This document shows positions 40,725-48,643 of a stretch of DNA of 64,000 nucleotides, one piece after another. This DNA comes from Streptomyces cavernicola (GTDB lineage Bacteria; Actinomycetota; Actinomycetes; Streptomycetales; Streptomycetaceae). How positions within the stretch are numbered: the first letter of the stretch is position 1; every line of letters begins with the position of its first letter. Location of the stretch: assembly GCF_029968035.1 (NCBI RefSeq), contig NZ_JASCIQ010000004.1, positions 1 through 64,000 on the forward strand, given 5' to 3'. The notes below the pieces were generated by a model. It did no database searches. It was not told the origin of the DNA and saw only the letters and a program-made list of their open reading frames with translations. The translations under genes and the position numbers were made by a program.

Positions 40725-43493
40725 TCACCAGTCCAGGTCGACGCTCAAGGGCAGCAGCACCTCCCGTGGCCCGGCTTCCAGCGACTGCTCCGCCCAGATG
40801 ACCTTGCCCTTCGTCAGGTACCGCGTCCCCCACCGCTGCGCGAACTGGGCCACCAGGAACAGCCCCCGGCCGCCCTCCTCCGTCACGCCCGCCCGGCGCA
40901 GGTGCGGGGCGCTGACGGACCCGTCGGACACCTCGCAGATCAGACTGCGGCCGCGCAGCATCCGCACCCGAACGGGCTCGGATCCGTAGCGGATCGCGTT
41001 GGTGATCAGCTCGCTGAGGATCAGCTCGGTGCTGAAGCTCAGCTCCTCCAGTCCCCAGGCCTCCACCTGGCGGACGCAGGCAGTGCGCACCGGAGCGAGG
41101 GCGGCGGGGTCGGCCGGCACGTCCCACTCGGCCACGTGGGACGGGTCGAGCAGCCGGGTGTGGGCCGTCAGCAGCGCGATGTCGTCGTGGGGATGGGGCG
41201 GTCTCACGGTGTCGAACACGGTTTGGCAGGTCTCCTCCAAGGTCCCGCCGGCGACGTCGGCCAGTGTGCCGAGCAGCAGGTCCATTCCTGCGTCGAGGTC
41301 ACGCTCGCGGTCCTCGACCAACCCGTCGGTGAACAGCACCAGCCGGCTGTCCGCGGGCAGGACGAGCTCGGCGGTCTCGAAGGGCTCCCCGCCCAGGCCC
41401 AGCGGCGGGGAGACGGGCACGTCGGGGAATTCCGCAGTGCCGTCGGGGCGTACGAGCGCGGGCCCGGGGTGGCCGGCACGGGCCACGGTGCAGCGGCCGT
41501 CGACAGGGTCGTAGACGGCGTACAGGCAGGTGGCTCCGGTGACCTGCGCGCTGCCGTCCTCTGCCGTCCGGTCCTCGTCGATCCGGGTGACCAGATCGTC
41601 CAGGTGGGCCAGGATCTCGTCGGGCGGTAGATCCAGGGCGGAGAAGTTGTGGACGGCGGTGCGCAGGCGGCCCATGGTCACGGCCGCGTGCAGACCGTGG
41701 CCGACGACGTCGCCGACCACCAGGGCGACGCGGGCCCCGGGCAGCGGGATGACGTCGAACCAGTCTCCGCCCACCCCGGCCTGGGCGGCGGGAAGGTAGC
41801 GGTGTGCCACGTCCAGGGCGTCCTGTGCGGGCAGTTCGCGCGGCAGCAGGCTGCGCTGCAGGGTCTCCGCCATGGTGCGCTCACGGGTGTAGCGGCGGGC
41901 GTTGTCGATGCACACCGCGGCGCGGGCGGTCAGCTCCTCGGCGATGGCCACGTCCTCCTGCTCGAAGGGCTCGGTCCGTTCCGAGCGCCAGAAGTCGGCC
42001 ACCCCGAGGACGATTCCCCGCGCCTGGAGGGGAGCGGTGAGCAAGGAGTGGATGCCGTGGTCGAGGAGTCTCGCGGCGCGTTCCGGGTCGGGCGCTCGCC
42101 AGCCGTGGGCGGTGGACAGCTCGGCCTCCAGGACCGCGTGGCCGTGCTCCAAGCTGTGTGCCTGCGGTGTGGCGGGCGAGTATCTGATGATCTCGCCCAC
42201 CGGGGTGAGGGGCTGATCGTCCCGAATGCCGACGAGCACCACACGGCGCATCGCCTCAGAACCCTCCGGCCCCTCGCCCCCCAGGACCGGTTCAAGCAGC
42301 TCGACCGTGACGAAGTCCGCGAACCGGGGGACCGCCACCTCCGCCAACTCCTCGGCCGTCCGCACCACGTCCAACGTGGCGCCGATCCGCACACTGGCGT
42401 CATACAGCAGGCTCAGCCGTTCCCTCGCCACCTCGGCCCTGCCGGACAGCGCCCGCAGCTCGGTGGTGTCCCGGATGGTGGCGACGCTGCCGGACGGCCC
42501 GCCGTGGGCATCTGTCGGTCGTACGTTGACGGCCAGCAGCAGGTCCCCCGCCGGGTGCACCTCGTCAGTGGCCCGCCGCCCCGAGGCCAGCAACTCCGCG
42601 GTGTCGGGCTCGAGTCCGAGGCCGCCGACGTGCCTGCCCTCAGCGTCCGGGGGCAGGTCCAGCAGCCGCCTCGCCTCGTCGTTCGCCAGCAGCACCCGGC
42701 CATCGCCGCCCGCGATGAGCACCCCCTCGCGGACGGCGTGCAGAACGGCGTCGTGGTGCTCGTACATCCTGGCCATCTCGGCCGGTCCGAGACCGTGGGT
42801 CTGGCGCCGCAGTCGTCGGCCGACGAGGGTGGTTCCCGCTGCGGCCAGGGCGAGCGCGGCAGCGGTGGCCCCGAGCAGCACCGGGAGTTGTTGGTACACC
42901 ACATCGCGTACGTGCCTGATCGTGATGCCGACGGACACGCCCCCGAGGAATGTGCCGTCGGCACTGGTCACAGGGACGGCTGAGACGACTGAAGGGCCGA
43001 GGCTGGCCGTGAAGGTCTCGGAGATGGTCCGGCCGGCCAGCTCCTTCCTCACGACCGTTTCGGGGCCGACGATACGTTTGCCGATCCGGTCCCCGTCCGG
43101 ATGGGTGAGGGCGATGCCGTGCTGGTCGAACACGATGACGGTGTCGACGCCGGAGCCCTTCCGGGCCTTTTCGGCGAGCGGCTGCAGCAGGGCGGTCGCG
43201 TCACTTCTCTTGATCGCATTCGCGACTCCGGGAGCGTTCGCGAATCCCTCGGCGACGCCGAGCGACCTGTGCTGGGCATCCTCTGTGTTCTGGTGTTGGG
43301 CCTGCAGTACGAGTGCGACCGCCGCGCCGGCGACGAGCAGCACCACCAGGACGAGCTGCAGAGCAAGCACCTGGCCCGCGACGGTGGGCACGCGCAGCAG
43401 GGAATGCCAGGACCTTTGCGAGGAGGAAAGCGAAGCTTCAGGCCCGGCCCTTTGATCGCGACGACGTCTGGAAAGCCAGAAATACCGGGACAT
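40725..43493 (-). CDS. Membrane sensor SpoIIE-type phosphatase with RsbW-like kinase domain
   Basis: This 922-residue signalling protein has, in order: a membrane helix (VLALQLVLVVLLVAGAAVAL), an extracellular single-Cache/CitA-like domain (TVIVFDQHGIALTHPDGDRI, VVSAVPVTSADGTFLGGVSV), a second helix (LPVLLGATAAALALAAAGTT), a PAS domain (VREGVLIAGGDGRVLLANDE), a GAF domain (about 360-530), a SpoIIE/PPM phosphatase (GGDWFDVIPLPGARVALVVG, DVVGHGLHAAVTMGRLR, LFTDGLVEDRERDLD) and a C-terminal HATPase (LILSELITNAIRYG, GGRGLFLVAQFAQRWG). It would control anti-sigma-factor antagonists by dephosphorylation in response to an outside ligand. No antagonist or sigma gene is next to it. Confidence 0.92.
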   Translation of the reverse strand: MSRYFWLSRRRRDQRAGPEASLSSSQRSWHSLLRVPTVAGQVLALQLVLVVLLVAGAAVALVLQAQHQNTEDAQHRSLGVAEGFANAPGVANAIKRSDATALLQPLAEKARKGSGVDTVIVFDQHGIALTHPDGDRIGKRIVGPETVVRKELAGRTISETFTASLGPSVVSAVPVTSADGTFLGGVSVGITIRHVRDVVYQQLPVLLGATAAALALAAAGTTLVGRRLRRQTHGLGPAEMARMYEHHDAVLHAVREGVLIAGGDGRVLLANDEARRLLDLPPDAEGRHVGGLGLEPDTAELLASGRRATDEVHPAGDLLLAVNVRPTDAHGGPSGSVATIRDTTELRALSGRAEVARERLSLLYDASVRIGATLDVVRTAEELAEVAVPRFADFVTVELLEPVLGGEGPEGSEAMRRVVLVGIRDDQPLTPVGEIIRYSPATPQAHSLEHGHAVLEAELSTAHGWRAPDPERAARLLDHGIHSLLTAPLQARGIVLGVADFWRSERTEPFEQEDVAIAEELTARAAVCIDNARRYTRERTMAETLQRSLLPRELPAQDALDVAHRYLPAAQAGVGGDWFDVIPLPGARVALVVGDVVGHGLHAAVTMGRLRTAVHNFSALDLPPDEILAHLDDLVTRIDEDRTAEDGSAQVTGATCLYAVYDPVDGRCTVARAGHPGPALVRPDGTAEFPDVPVSPPLGLGGEPFETAELVLPADSRLVLFTDGLVEDRERDLDAGMDLLLGTLADVAGGTLEETCQTVFDTVRPPHPHDDIALLTAHTRLLDPSHVAEWDVPADPAALAPVRTACVRQVEAWGLEELSFSTELILSELITNAIRYGSEPVRVRMLRGRSLICEVSDGSVSAPHLRRAGVTEEGGRGLFLVAQFAQRWGTRYLTKGKVIWAEQSLEAGPREVLLPLSVDLDW

Positions 43494-43599
43494 ACCGAAG
43501 TTCTAGCACCGCACCTGCCGTGACCGGCAGATTCGCCGCCCGCACCGCAGGAACGACGCCGCGAAGACCGGCAGGGCCAGGCACCCACCGAGGCCGAGG

Positions 43600-44058
43600 T
43601 CAGTTGCCGACGGGGTACCGGCTGGTGATCGCGACGCGGTTGAAGGCGTTCATCACCGTTGCCAGCCAGGCGGTTGCCGAGATCTGGTCTTCGGTGAGTA
43701 CGGCCGCGGCGGCGTCGTAGTCCTCGTCGCTGACGTGTCCGTCCGTCACGCGTGTGATCGCCTCGGTCAGACGGAGGGCGGCGCGGTCGGTCTCGGAGAA
43801 GTAGCCGGCCTCTTCCCATCCGGGCAGAACCGCGATCCGGTCGGAGTTCTCGCCCTTCTTGAGGGCGTCGCGGGTGTGCATACGCAGGCAGAACGCGCAG
43901 CCGTTGATCTGGGAGGTGCGGATCTTCAGCAGCTCGACCAGGAGCGGGTCGAGGCCCGCTGCGGCCGCGGCGTGTTCCGCCTCCGCCGACAGGGCGATGA
44001 GTGCCTTGTAGGGGGCCGGGTGCTGCTTGCCGATGTTGACGCGCTGGGGGTGAGCCAT
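43600..44058 (-). CDS. Carboxymuconolactone decarboxylase/AhpD-like protein
   Basis: This 152-residue protein contains the alkylhydroperoxidase-D core LKIRTSQINGCAFCLRMHTR with the redox Cys-x2-Cys-x3-His motif. Helices ALIALSAEAEHAAAAAGLDP and LTEAITRVTDGHVSDEDYDA agree with the family. Such proteins are the C in the COE (carboxymuconolactone decarboxylase, oxidoreductase, epimerase) partners that accompany ECF41 sigma factors. It is last in the operon led by the MDR oxidoreductase, transcribed from the predicted ECF41 promoter. Confidence 0.9.
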   Translation of the reverse strand: MAHPQRVNIGKQHPAPYKALIALSAEAEHAAAAAGLDPLLVELLKIRTSQINGCAFCLRMHTRDALKKGENSDRIAVLPGWEEAGYFSETDRAALRLTEAITRVTDGHVSDEDYDAAAAVLTEDQISATAWLATVMNAFNRVAITSRYPVGN

Positions 44059-44158
44059 GGTTCCTTCGATTCGTTCGGGTGGCCTGCGCGGCACCGTTGG
44101 GTGCCTCTTGGGCCCGGTGGTGGCTGGGAGTTGGGACAGGACCGCTGCGTGCCCCGGG

Positions 44159-44626
44159 TTACGGCCTCGGGTCGTCGACCTTGAGTTCGTCTCCGGTGTC
44201 GGAGACGAAGACGACCAGGAGCTTGGCGGGCTTGGTCCGGCTGGTGTTCTCGGTGAGCACGTGGTGGGCGCCCGGCTGCTCAACCCAGTTCTCGCCCTGG
44301 TGGTAGGTGTTCGCCGGCTTGTCGTCGAGCTTGCTGCGCACGGTGCCTTCGAGGACGTACGCGTGGACGAAGGCCTGGCCGTGCCGGTGCGGTGTCGCGC
44401 GCGCGTTGGGCGGGAAGTCGACGACCGCCGAGGTGAACGTCTTGCCCTTCACGTTCGGAAGGGCTTGCTGGAGCAGGGGCTTGAGGGTTTCGGCGGGGCG
44501 TTCCGAGGCCATGGCCGAGGAGGGAGCCTCGGCATGGGCGGCCGGGGTCGAGGTGGTGGTGCAGGCCGTGGCCGCAGTCAGCGTGGCGACGGCGAGGAGG
44601 CCGCCGGCGATCCGTATTCCGATCAC
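44159..44626 (-). CDS. Secreted or membrane-anchored cupin protein
   Basis: This 155-residue protein has an N-terminal signal, IGIRIAGGLLAVATLTAATAC, whose cysteine could be lipidated although the box (ATAC) is atypical. The mature part is a single cupin: FPPNARATPHRHGQAFVHAY (His-x-His), VLEGTVRSKLDDKPANTYHQ, GENWVEQPGAHHVLTENTS. The GTG start has AGGAGA seven bases upstream. It is the middle gene between the MDR oxidoreductase and the AhpD-like protein. A role in sensing or detoxifying an extracytoplasmic compound fits the ECF sigma control. Confidence 0.85.
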   Translation of the reverse strand: MIGIRIAGGLLAVATLTAATACTTTSTPAAHAEAPSSAMASERPAETLKPLLQQALPNVKGKTFTSAVVDFPPNARATPHRHGQAFVHAYVLEGTVRSKLDDKPANTYHQGENWVEQPGAHHVLTENTSRTKPAKLLVVFVSDTGDELKVDDPRP

Positions 44627-44641
44627 GATGGGTCTCCTGGG

Positions 44642-45562
44642 TCAGTCTTCGGTGAGGCGGATGATCGTCTTGCCGGGGGTGCGCGTGCCGGGGGCGAATG
44701 CGGTGGGTGCTTCGGCGAGCGGCCGCACGGCGCCGACGGCCGGTGTGAGCCGGCCGTCCCTCACCCGCGTGGCGAGGTCGGCGAGGCGGGCGCGGTCGGG
44801 TTCGACGACGAAGAAGACCGCCCGCCCGTCCTTGGGCTGGACCTTGGGCGGCATGGCGATCGTGACGAGCGTGCCGCCGGCCCGGACCAGGGCGGCCGAG
44901 CGGTCGAGGATGTCGCCGCCGATCACGTCGAACACGACGTCGGCCTCGCCGACGTGCTCCAGCTTCTCGGCCTCCAGGTCGATGAAGGTGTCGACGCCGA
45001 GAGCGAGGGCCCTGTCCCGGTCGGACGCGCGGCCGGTGCCGATGACGCGCGCGCCGACCTCGCGGGCGAGCTGGACCGCGATCGAGCCGACGCCGCCCGC
45101 GGCGCCGTGGATCAGGACGGTCTGGCCGGTGGTGAGGCGGCCGTGGTCGAACAGGCCCTGCCAGGCGGTCAGCCCGGAGACCGGCAGGGCTGCGGCCACG
45201 GTGTGGTCGATGTCCGCGGGCAGCGGGGCGAGGTTGCGGGCTTCCACCGCGGTGTAGTCGGCGAGCGTGCCGTTGCGGGTCCAGTCGGCCAGGCCGAACA
45301 CCCGCTGGCCGATGCTCAGGCCGGTCGTGCCGTATCCCAGCTCCACGACGACACCCGACAACTCGTGCCCGGGAACACTCGGCGTCCGATCACGGCCTGA
45401 GCGATCGGTCCACGTTCCCGGCCAGTCCAGCTCGCCACGGGTGAAGCCCGCGGCGTGCACCCGCACGATGACGTCGTTCTCGGCCGCATGGGGGTAGGGC
45501 ATGTCCGCCAGGGACATCCCGGCAAGACCGGCGTCACGGTCTCGCACAGTGATGGCTTGCAT
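44642..45562 (-). CDS. NADP-dependent medium-chain oxidoreductase (quinone-reductase type)
   Basis: This 306-residue zinc-independent MDR protein has the GroES-like domain (DVIVRVHAAGFTRGELDWPG, VPGHELSGVVVELG) and the Rossmann motif TVLIHGAAGGVGSIAVQLA with ALALGVDTFIDL after it. The C-terminal GRLTPAVGAVRPLAEAPTAF is typical for the quinone-reductase branch. It is the first gene behind the predicted ECF41 promoter and supplies the 'oxidoreductase' of the COE set. Confidence 0.9.
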   Translation of the reverse strand: MQAITVRDRDAGLAGMSLADMPYPHAAENDVIVRVHAAGFTRGELDWPGTWTDRSGRDRTPSVPGHELSGVVVELGYGTTGLSIGQRVFGLADWTRNGTLADYTAVEARNLAPLPADIDHTVAAALPVSGLTAWQGLFDHGRLTTGQTVLIHGAAGGVGSIAVQLAREVGARVIGTGRASDRDRALALGVDTFIDLEAEKLEHVGEADVVFDVIGGDILDRSAALVRAGGTLVTIAMPPKVQPKDGRAVFFVVEPDRARLADLATRVRDGRLTPAVGAVRPLAEAPTAFAPGTRTPGKTIIRLTED

Positions 45563-45680
45563 CCAGGTGGTCCTTACCTCGGAGGGGCGACTCGAGCATG
45601 CAGCCCTGCACGCGCCGCACGATCGATCTCACCTGCTCGCGCGTGTTCCTTCGTCGCCCGTTCTGCTTTCTCATCAGGGA

Positions 45681-45707
45681 GACGAGGTAGCCCCTCCAGG
45701 TGTGACA
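45681..45707 (-). promoter_or_regulatory. Predicted ECF41-type promoter
   Basis: On the minus strand TGTCACA, a 16-base spacer and CGTC lie in this order. This is the target motif described for ECF41 sigma factors. It begins three bases after the stop codon of the sigma-factor gene and about 120 bases ahead of the oxidoreductase start. Confidence 0.8.
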
Positions 45708-45709
45708 GC

Positions 45710-46606
45710 TCAGACGCCCACGAGTTTGTCCGGGTTGATGACTCGGCGGTACGCGGTGATCACACCGTCCGTGATCTGGACGGTGTCGACGGAGTAGACC
45801 CGGCCTTCGCGGTAGAACACCAAGGCGAGTTCGCCGCCGACCTCGGCGAACTCGATGCGGTCCGGATGCCACTGGTGCCCCACCCGCACCATGACCTCGG
45901 CGACGCGCTCACCGCCGTGGATGAGCTTGCGTGCCGCGAGGGCCTTGCCCCCGCCGTCGGTGACGTACACGGCGTCCGGATGCAGGAGCTTGACCAAGCC
46001 GGCCAGATCCCCGGCCTCGTAGGCGGCGCGGAACACTGTGAGGACGCGTTCGCGTTCCGCCTTCGACGCCTGGGGCATGGACTGCTTCGCCTTGGCCACC
46101 CGCCGTCGTGCCCGGGAGGCGAGCTGCCGGGCACCCGGTGCGGAGACGTCCAGCACCTCGGCGATCCGGCCGAACTCAAGACCGAAGACATCGTGCAGGA
46201 CGAAAGCCACCCGCTCCGGCGGGGACAGCTCCTCCATGATCAGGAGCATCGCCGAACTGACGGACTCGTCGACGAGGACTGCCTGCGATGCGTCCGGCCC
46301 GGTCAGCAGCGGTTCCGGAAGCCACGGCCCGACATAGGTCTCCCGACGGACCCGGGCGCTCTTGAGGATGTCGTACGACCGCCGCGCGGCCACCGTCACC
46401 AGCCAGGCCCGCAGATCGTCGACGCGCCGCAGGTCCGCTCCGGCCGCCCGCAGCCACACGTCCTGGGCCACGTCATCGGCGTCGGCCACACTCCCCAGAA
46501 GCCGGTAGGCCACCCCGAAAACTGCGGGCCGGTGCTGCTTCCATCCGGCACCGAGCGAGTCCTCCTGCTCAGACCGTTCTGGTCCGTGCCCGTCACCCAT
46601 GCCCAT
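45710..46606 (-). CDS. sigJ: ECF41-group RNA polymerase sigma factor (SigJ family)
   Basis: This 298-residue sigma factor has sigma-2 (HRPAVFGVAYRLLGSVADAD, DVAQDVWLRAAGADLRRVDD) and sigma-4 (LSPPERVAFVLHDVFGLEFG) regions, and a fused C-terminal SnoaL-like domain of about 120 residues that replaces an anti-sigma factor. All three diagnostic ECF41 motifs are visible: WLPEP in the linker, DGGGK in the C-terminal domain and NPDKL at the end. The C-terminal extension both inhibits and supports activity in studied relatives. The start with GGAGGAGGG upstream was preferred. Its predicted target promoter follows its stop. Confidence 0.93.
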   Translation of the reverse strand: MGMGDGHGPERSEQEDSLGAGWKQHRPAVFGVAYRLLGSVADADDVAQDVWLRAAGADLRRVDDLRAWLVTVAARRSYDILKSARVRRETYVGPWLPEPLLTGPDASQAVLVDESVSSAMLLIMEELSPPERVAFVLHDVFGLEFGRIAEVLDVSAPGARQLASRARRRVAKAKQSMPQASKAERERVLTVFRAAYEAGDLAGLVKLLHPDAVYVTDGGGKALAARKLIHGGERVAEVMVRVGHQWHPDRIEFAEVGGELALVFYREGRVYSVDTVQITDGVITAYRRVINPDKLVGV

Positions 46607-47025
46607 CGCACCCTCCTCCAGCTTGCGGGGCCGGAATGATCGCCATGCGGCCCGGGTCACGAAAACCCGGCACGGTCACGCGGCACCGCCTCCGCGCGCC
46701 GGTGCTCCCTCGCCTGCGGGCAGACGTCGGACCAGGGATCGCGATACATAACGGTCGACGGTGAACACCATGCCATTTCGAGGAGCCATGGCCGGCCTGG
46801 CCGACGTGGCCATTGCGCTGAACACCGAGCAGGACAGCGGGCTTTCCGGATGTACGAAGACGGTCATCGAAAGACCGAAGACAGCAACAGCGCCGCACTC
46901 AGCCAGGCCGACCCACTTGCGCTGTTCATGCGGCGGTGCAATCGATCCACTGCCCGTCGCCCTGCCGCTCCATTCCCTTTTTGTGGGCGTGAATTCATGA
47001 GCCCACCGTAAATTCGCTCCCTACT
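46607..47025. other. Intergenic region with no confident gene
   Basis: A minus-strand frame of 63 residues (VFVHPESPLSCSVFSAMATS) and a plus-strand one of 79 residues occur but lack ribosome sites and codon bias. The region must hold the promoter of the sigma gene. Confidence 0.3.
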
Positions 47026-47073
47026 ACTGGTCCATGAACCTGTACCAGTCCGTACGCCATAGACTGGACCAGT
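47026..47073 (+). promoter_or_regulatory. Candidate MocR autoregulatory operator and promoter
   Basis: ACTGGTCCA (47026-47034) and TGGACCAGT (47065-47073) form a perfect 9-bp inverted repeat 30 bases apart, and a third half-site, TACCAGT, lies between them at 47043. The second arm ends one base before the regulator's ATG. TAGACT at 47060 could be the -10 element, which would make the transcript leaderless. Confidence 0.5.
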
Positions 47074-47074
47074 T

Positions 47075-48436
47075 ATGGACCTGCATCTGGACTTGGACCC
47101 CGCCCTGCCACGGAGAGTCGCGGTGGAAGGTGCTGTGCGGGCCGCGATTCGCACCGGTCGGCTGCGGGCGTCCGACCCGCTGCCCTCCACCCGCGCCCTC
47201 GCCGCCCAGCTCGGCATCGCGCGGGGAACGGTGGTCCAGGCATACGCCCAACTAGCCGCCGAAGGATGGCTGATCACCCGGCAGGGAGCACCCGCGAGGG
47301 TGGTCCGTGACGGCGGCGGCGAGCCGTCCCCGGCGGCTTCGCCCGGCCCGTACCTGGCCGAGGTTCCCGCGCGATGGGATCTTCGCCCGGGGCTGCCGGA
47401 CGCGTCGCTCTTTCCGGGCAGGGCCTGGGTGACGGCCGTGCGCGCTGCGACCCGCTCCGACGCCGATGTGTACGGCTACGGCGATCCGCGAGGCCGTCCC
47501 GAACTGCGCCGCGTGCTCGCCGACTACCTCAGCCGTGCCCGAGGCGTGGTCACCGACCCCGCGCAGATCCTGGTGACCAGCGGCTTCACGAACGGACTGG
47601 CCCTGGCAGCCGAGGCGTTGAGCGATCTGGGCCTGCGGCACGTCGCGATGGAAGACCCCTGCCTGGACGTGCATCGCCGGGTGATCGCGCAGGCCGGGCT
47701 GACCATTCACCCGGTTCCCGTGGACGCAAACGGACTTGACGTCACCGCGCTCGCCGCCACACCCGCCCGCGCGGTACTTGTGGCGCCGGCCCACCAATTT
47801 CCCATGGGCGCCACCCTGAACCCCGTACGGCGCGGGAAGCTCCTCGAATGGGCGCGGCGGGTGGACGGTTATGTGATCGAGGACGACTACGACGGCGAGT
47901 ACCGCTTCGACCGCAAGCCAGTCAGTGCCCTCCAGGCCCTCGATCCGGCACGGGTCGTCTACGGGGGAACCACTTCCAAGGTCCTTTCCCCCGCGATGCG
48001 GCTCGGCTGGCTGGCACTCCCGCCCCGGCTGTGCAGGCCCGTGTTCGACAGGTTGCAGAGCGAACAAGCCCCTGCCCTGGATCAGTTGGCGCTGGCTCAG
48101 CTGATCCGCGACGGCCATTTCGACCGGCAGGTCCGCCGCACGCGCAGCGAGTACGGACGCCGGCGCGATCACCTCGTCGCCGCCGGCCTGCCGCTCACGG
48201 GCATCGCCGCCGGCCTGCACGCCGTACTGCCCCTCCAGGACGAAGAGGCCCTGATCACCCGAGCCCGGCAACAGTCCCTCGCGCTCCTGGGCCTTGGCCC
48301 GTTCTGGCATGGCCCGCCCCGCGCACAGGGCGTCATCGTCGGATACAGCCGACTGCCGCAAAGCACCGTCTACATGGCGCTCGACCAGCTCATCGCCCTG
48401 GCCGGTGACAGCCGGCCGGGAGGGACCGGCCGGTGA
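47075..48436 (+). CDS. MocR/PdxR-type GntR-aminotransferase regulator
   Basis: This 453-residue fusion has an N-terminal GntR winged helix (RVAVEGAVRAAIRTGRLRAS, LPSTRALAAQLGIARGTVVQ) and a C-terminal type-I PLP aminotransferase fold: YGYGDPRGRPELRRVLADYL, ILVTSGFTNGLALAAEALSD, YVIEDDYDGEYRFDRKP and the cofactor Lys in VVYGGTTSKVLSPAMRLGWL. MocR proteins sense PLP or an amino compound and control amine or vitamin B6 metabolism. No ribosome site precedes the ATG, consistent with a leaderless message. The target genes are not evident: the sigma operon lies behind it and an IS remnant after it. Confidence 0.9.
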   Translation: MDLHLDLDPALPRRVAVEGAVRAAIRTGRLRASDPLPSTRALAAQLGIARGTVVQAYAQLAAEGWLITRQGAPARVVRDGGGEPSPAASPGPYLAEVPARWDLRPGLPDASLFPGRAWVTAVRAATRSDADVYGYGDPRGRPELRRVLADYLSRARGVVTDPAQILVTSGFTNGLALAAEALSDLGLRHVAMEDPCLDVHRRVIAQAGLTIHPVPVDANGLDVTALAATPARAVLVAPAHQFPMGATLNPVRRGKLLEWARRVDGYVIEDDYDGEYRFDRKPVSALQALDPARVVYGGTTSKVLSPAMRLGWLALPPRLCRPVFDRLQSEQAPALDQLALAQLIRDGHFDRQVRRTRSEYGRRRDHLVAAGLPLTGIAAGLHAVLPLQDEEALITRARQQSLALLGLGPFWHGPPRAQGVIVGYSRLPQSTVYMALDQLIALAGDSRPGGTGR

Positions 48437-48595
48437 GCCGAACTGCACCTGGCAGCGGGTGTTCACCGTGCTGCTGGCCCAGGCCGGTGCGGACGAGGAC
48501 CTGGACCTGGACCGGGTCGTCGCGGTGGGATCCGCCATCGCCCGCGCCCACCAACACGCCACCGGGGCCCGCACAAAGGGGCCACGACCGGCCCA
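48430..48595 (+). pseudogene. IS5-family transposase remnant
   Basis: The frame reads WQRVFTVLLAQAGADEDLDL then DRVVAVGSAIARAHQHATGA and RTKGPRPA, which is the first Asp region of IS5-type transposases (usual WERVF...VDSTIVRAHQHAAGARKKG). The catalytic Asp position is Gly (VGSAIA instead of VDSTIV), and nothing else of the element remains. Confidence 0.65.
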
Positions 48596-48643
48596 GCCGT
48601 ACGACCATGCAGCTGGCTCACCCGGTGATCGACAAGATGCTCC

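Noticed and set aside
46593..46898. Small gene in front of the sigma-factor gene
   Set aside because: Frames on both strands lack a ribosome site, consistent codon bias and any recognisable motif.
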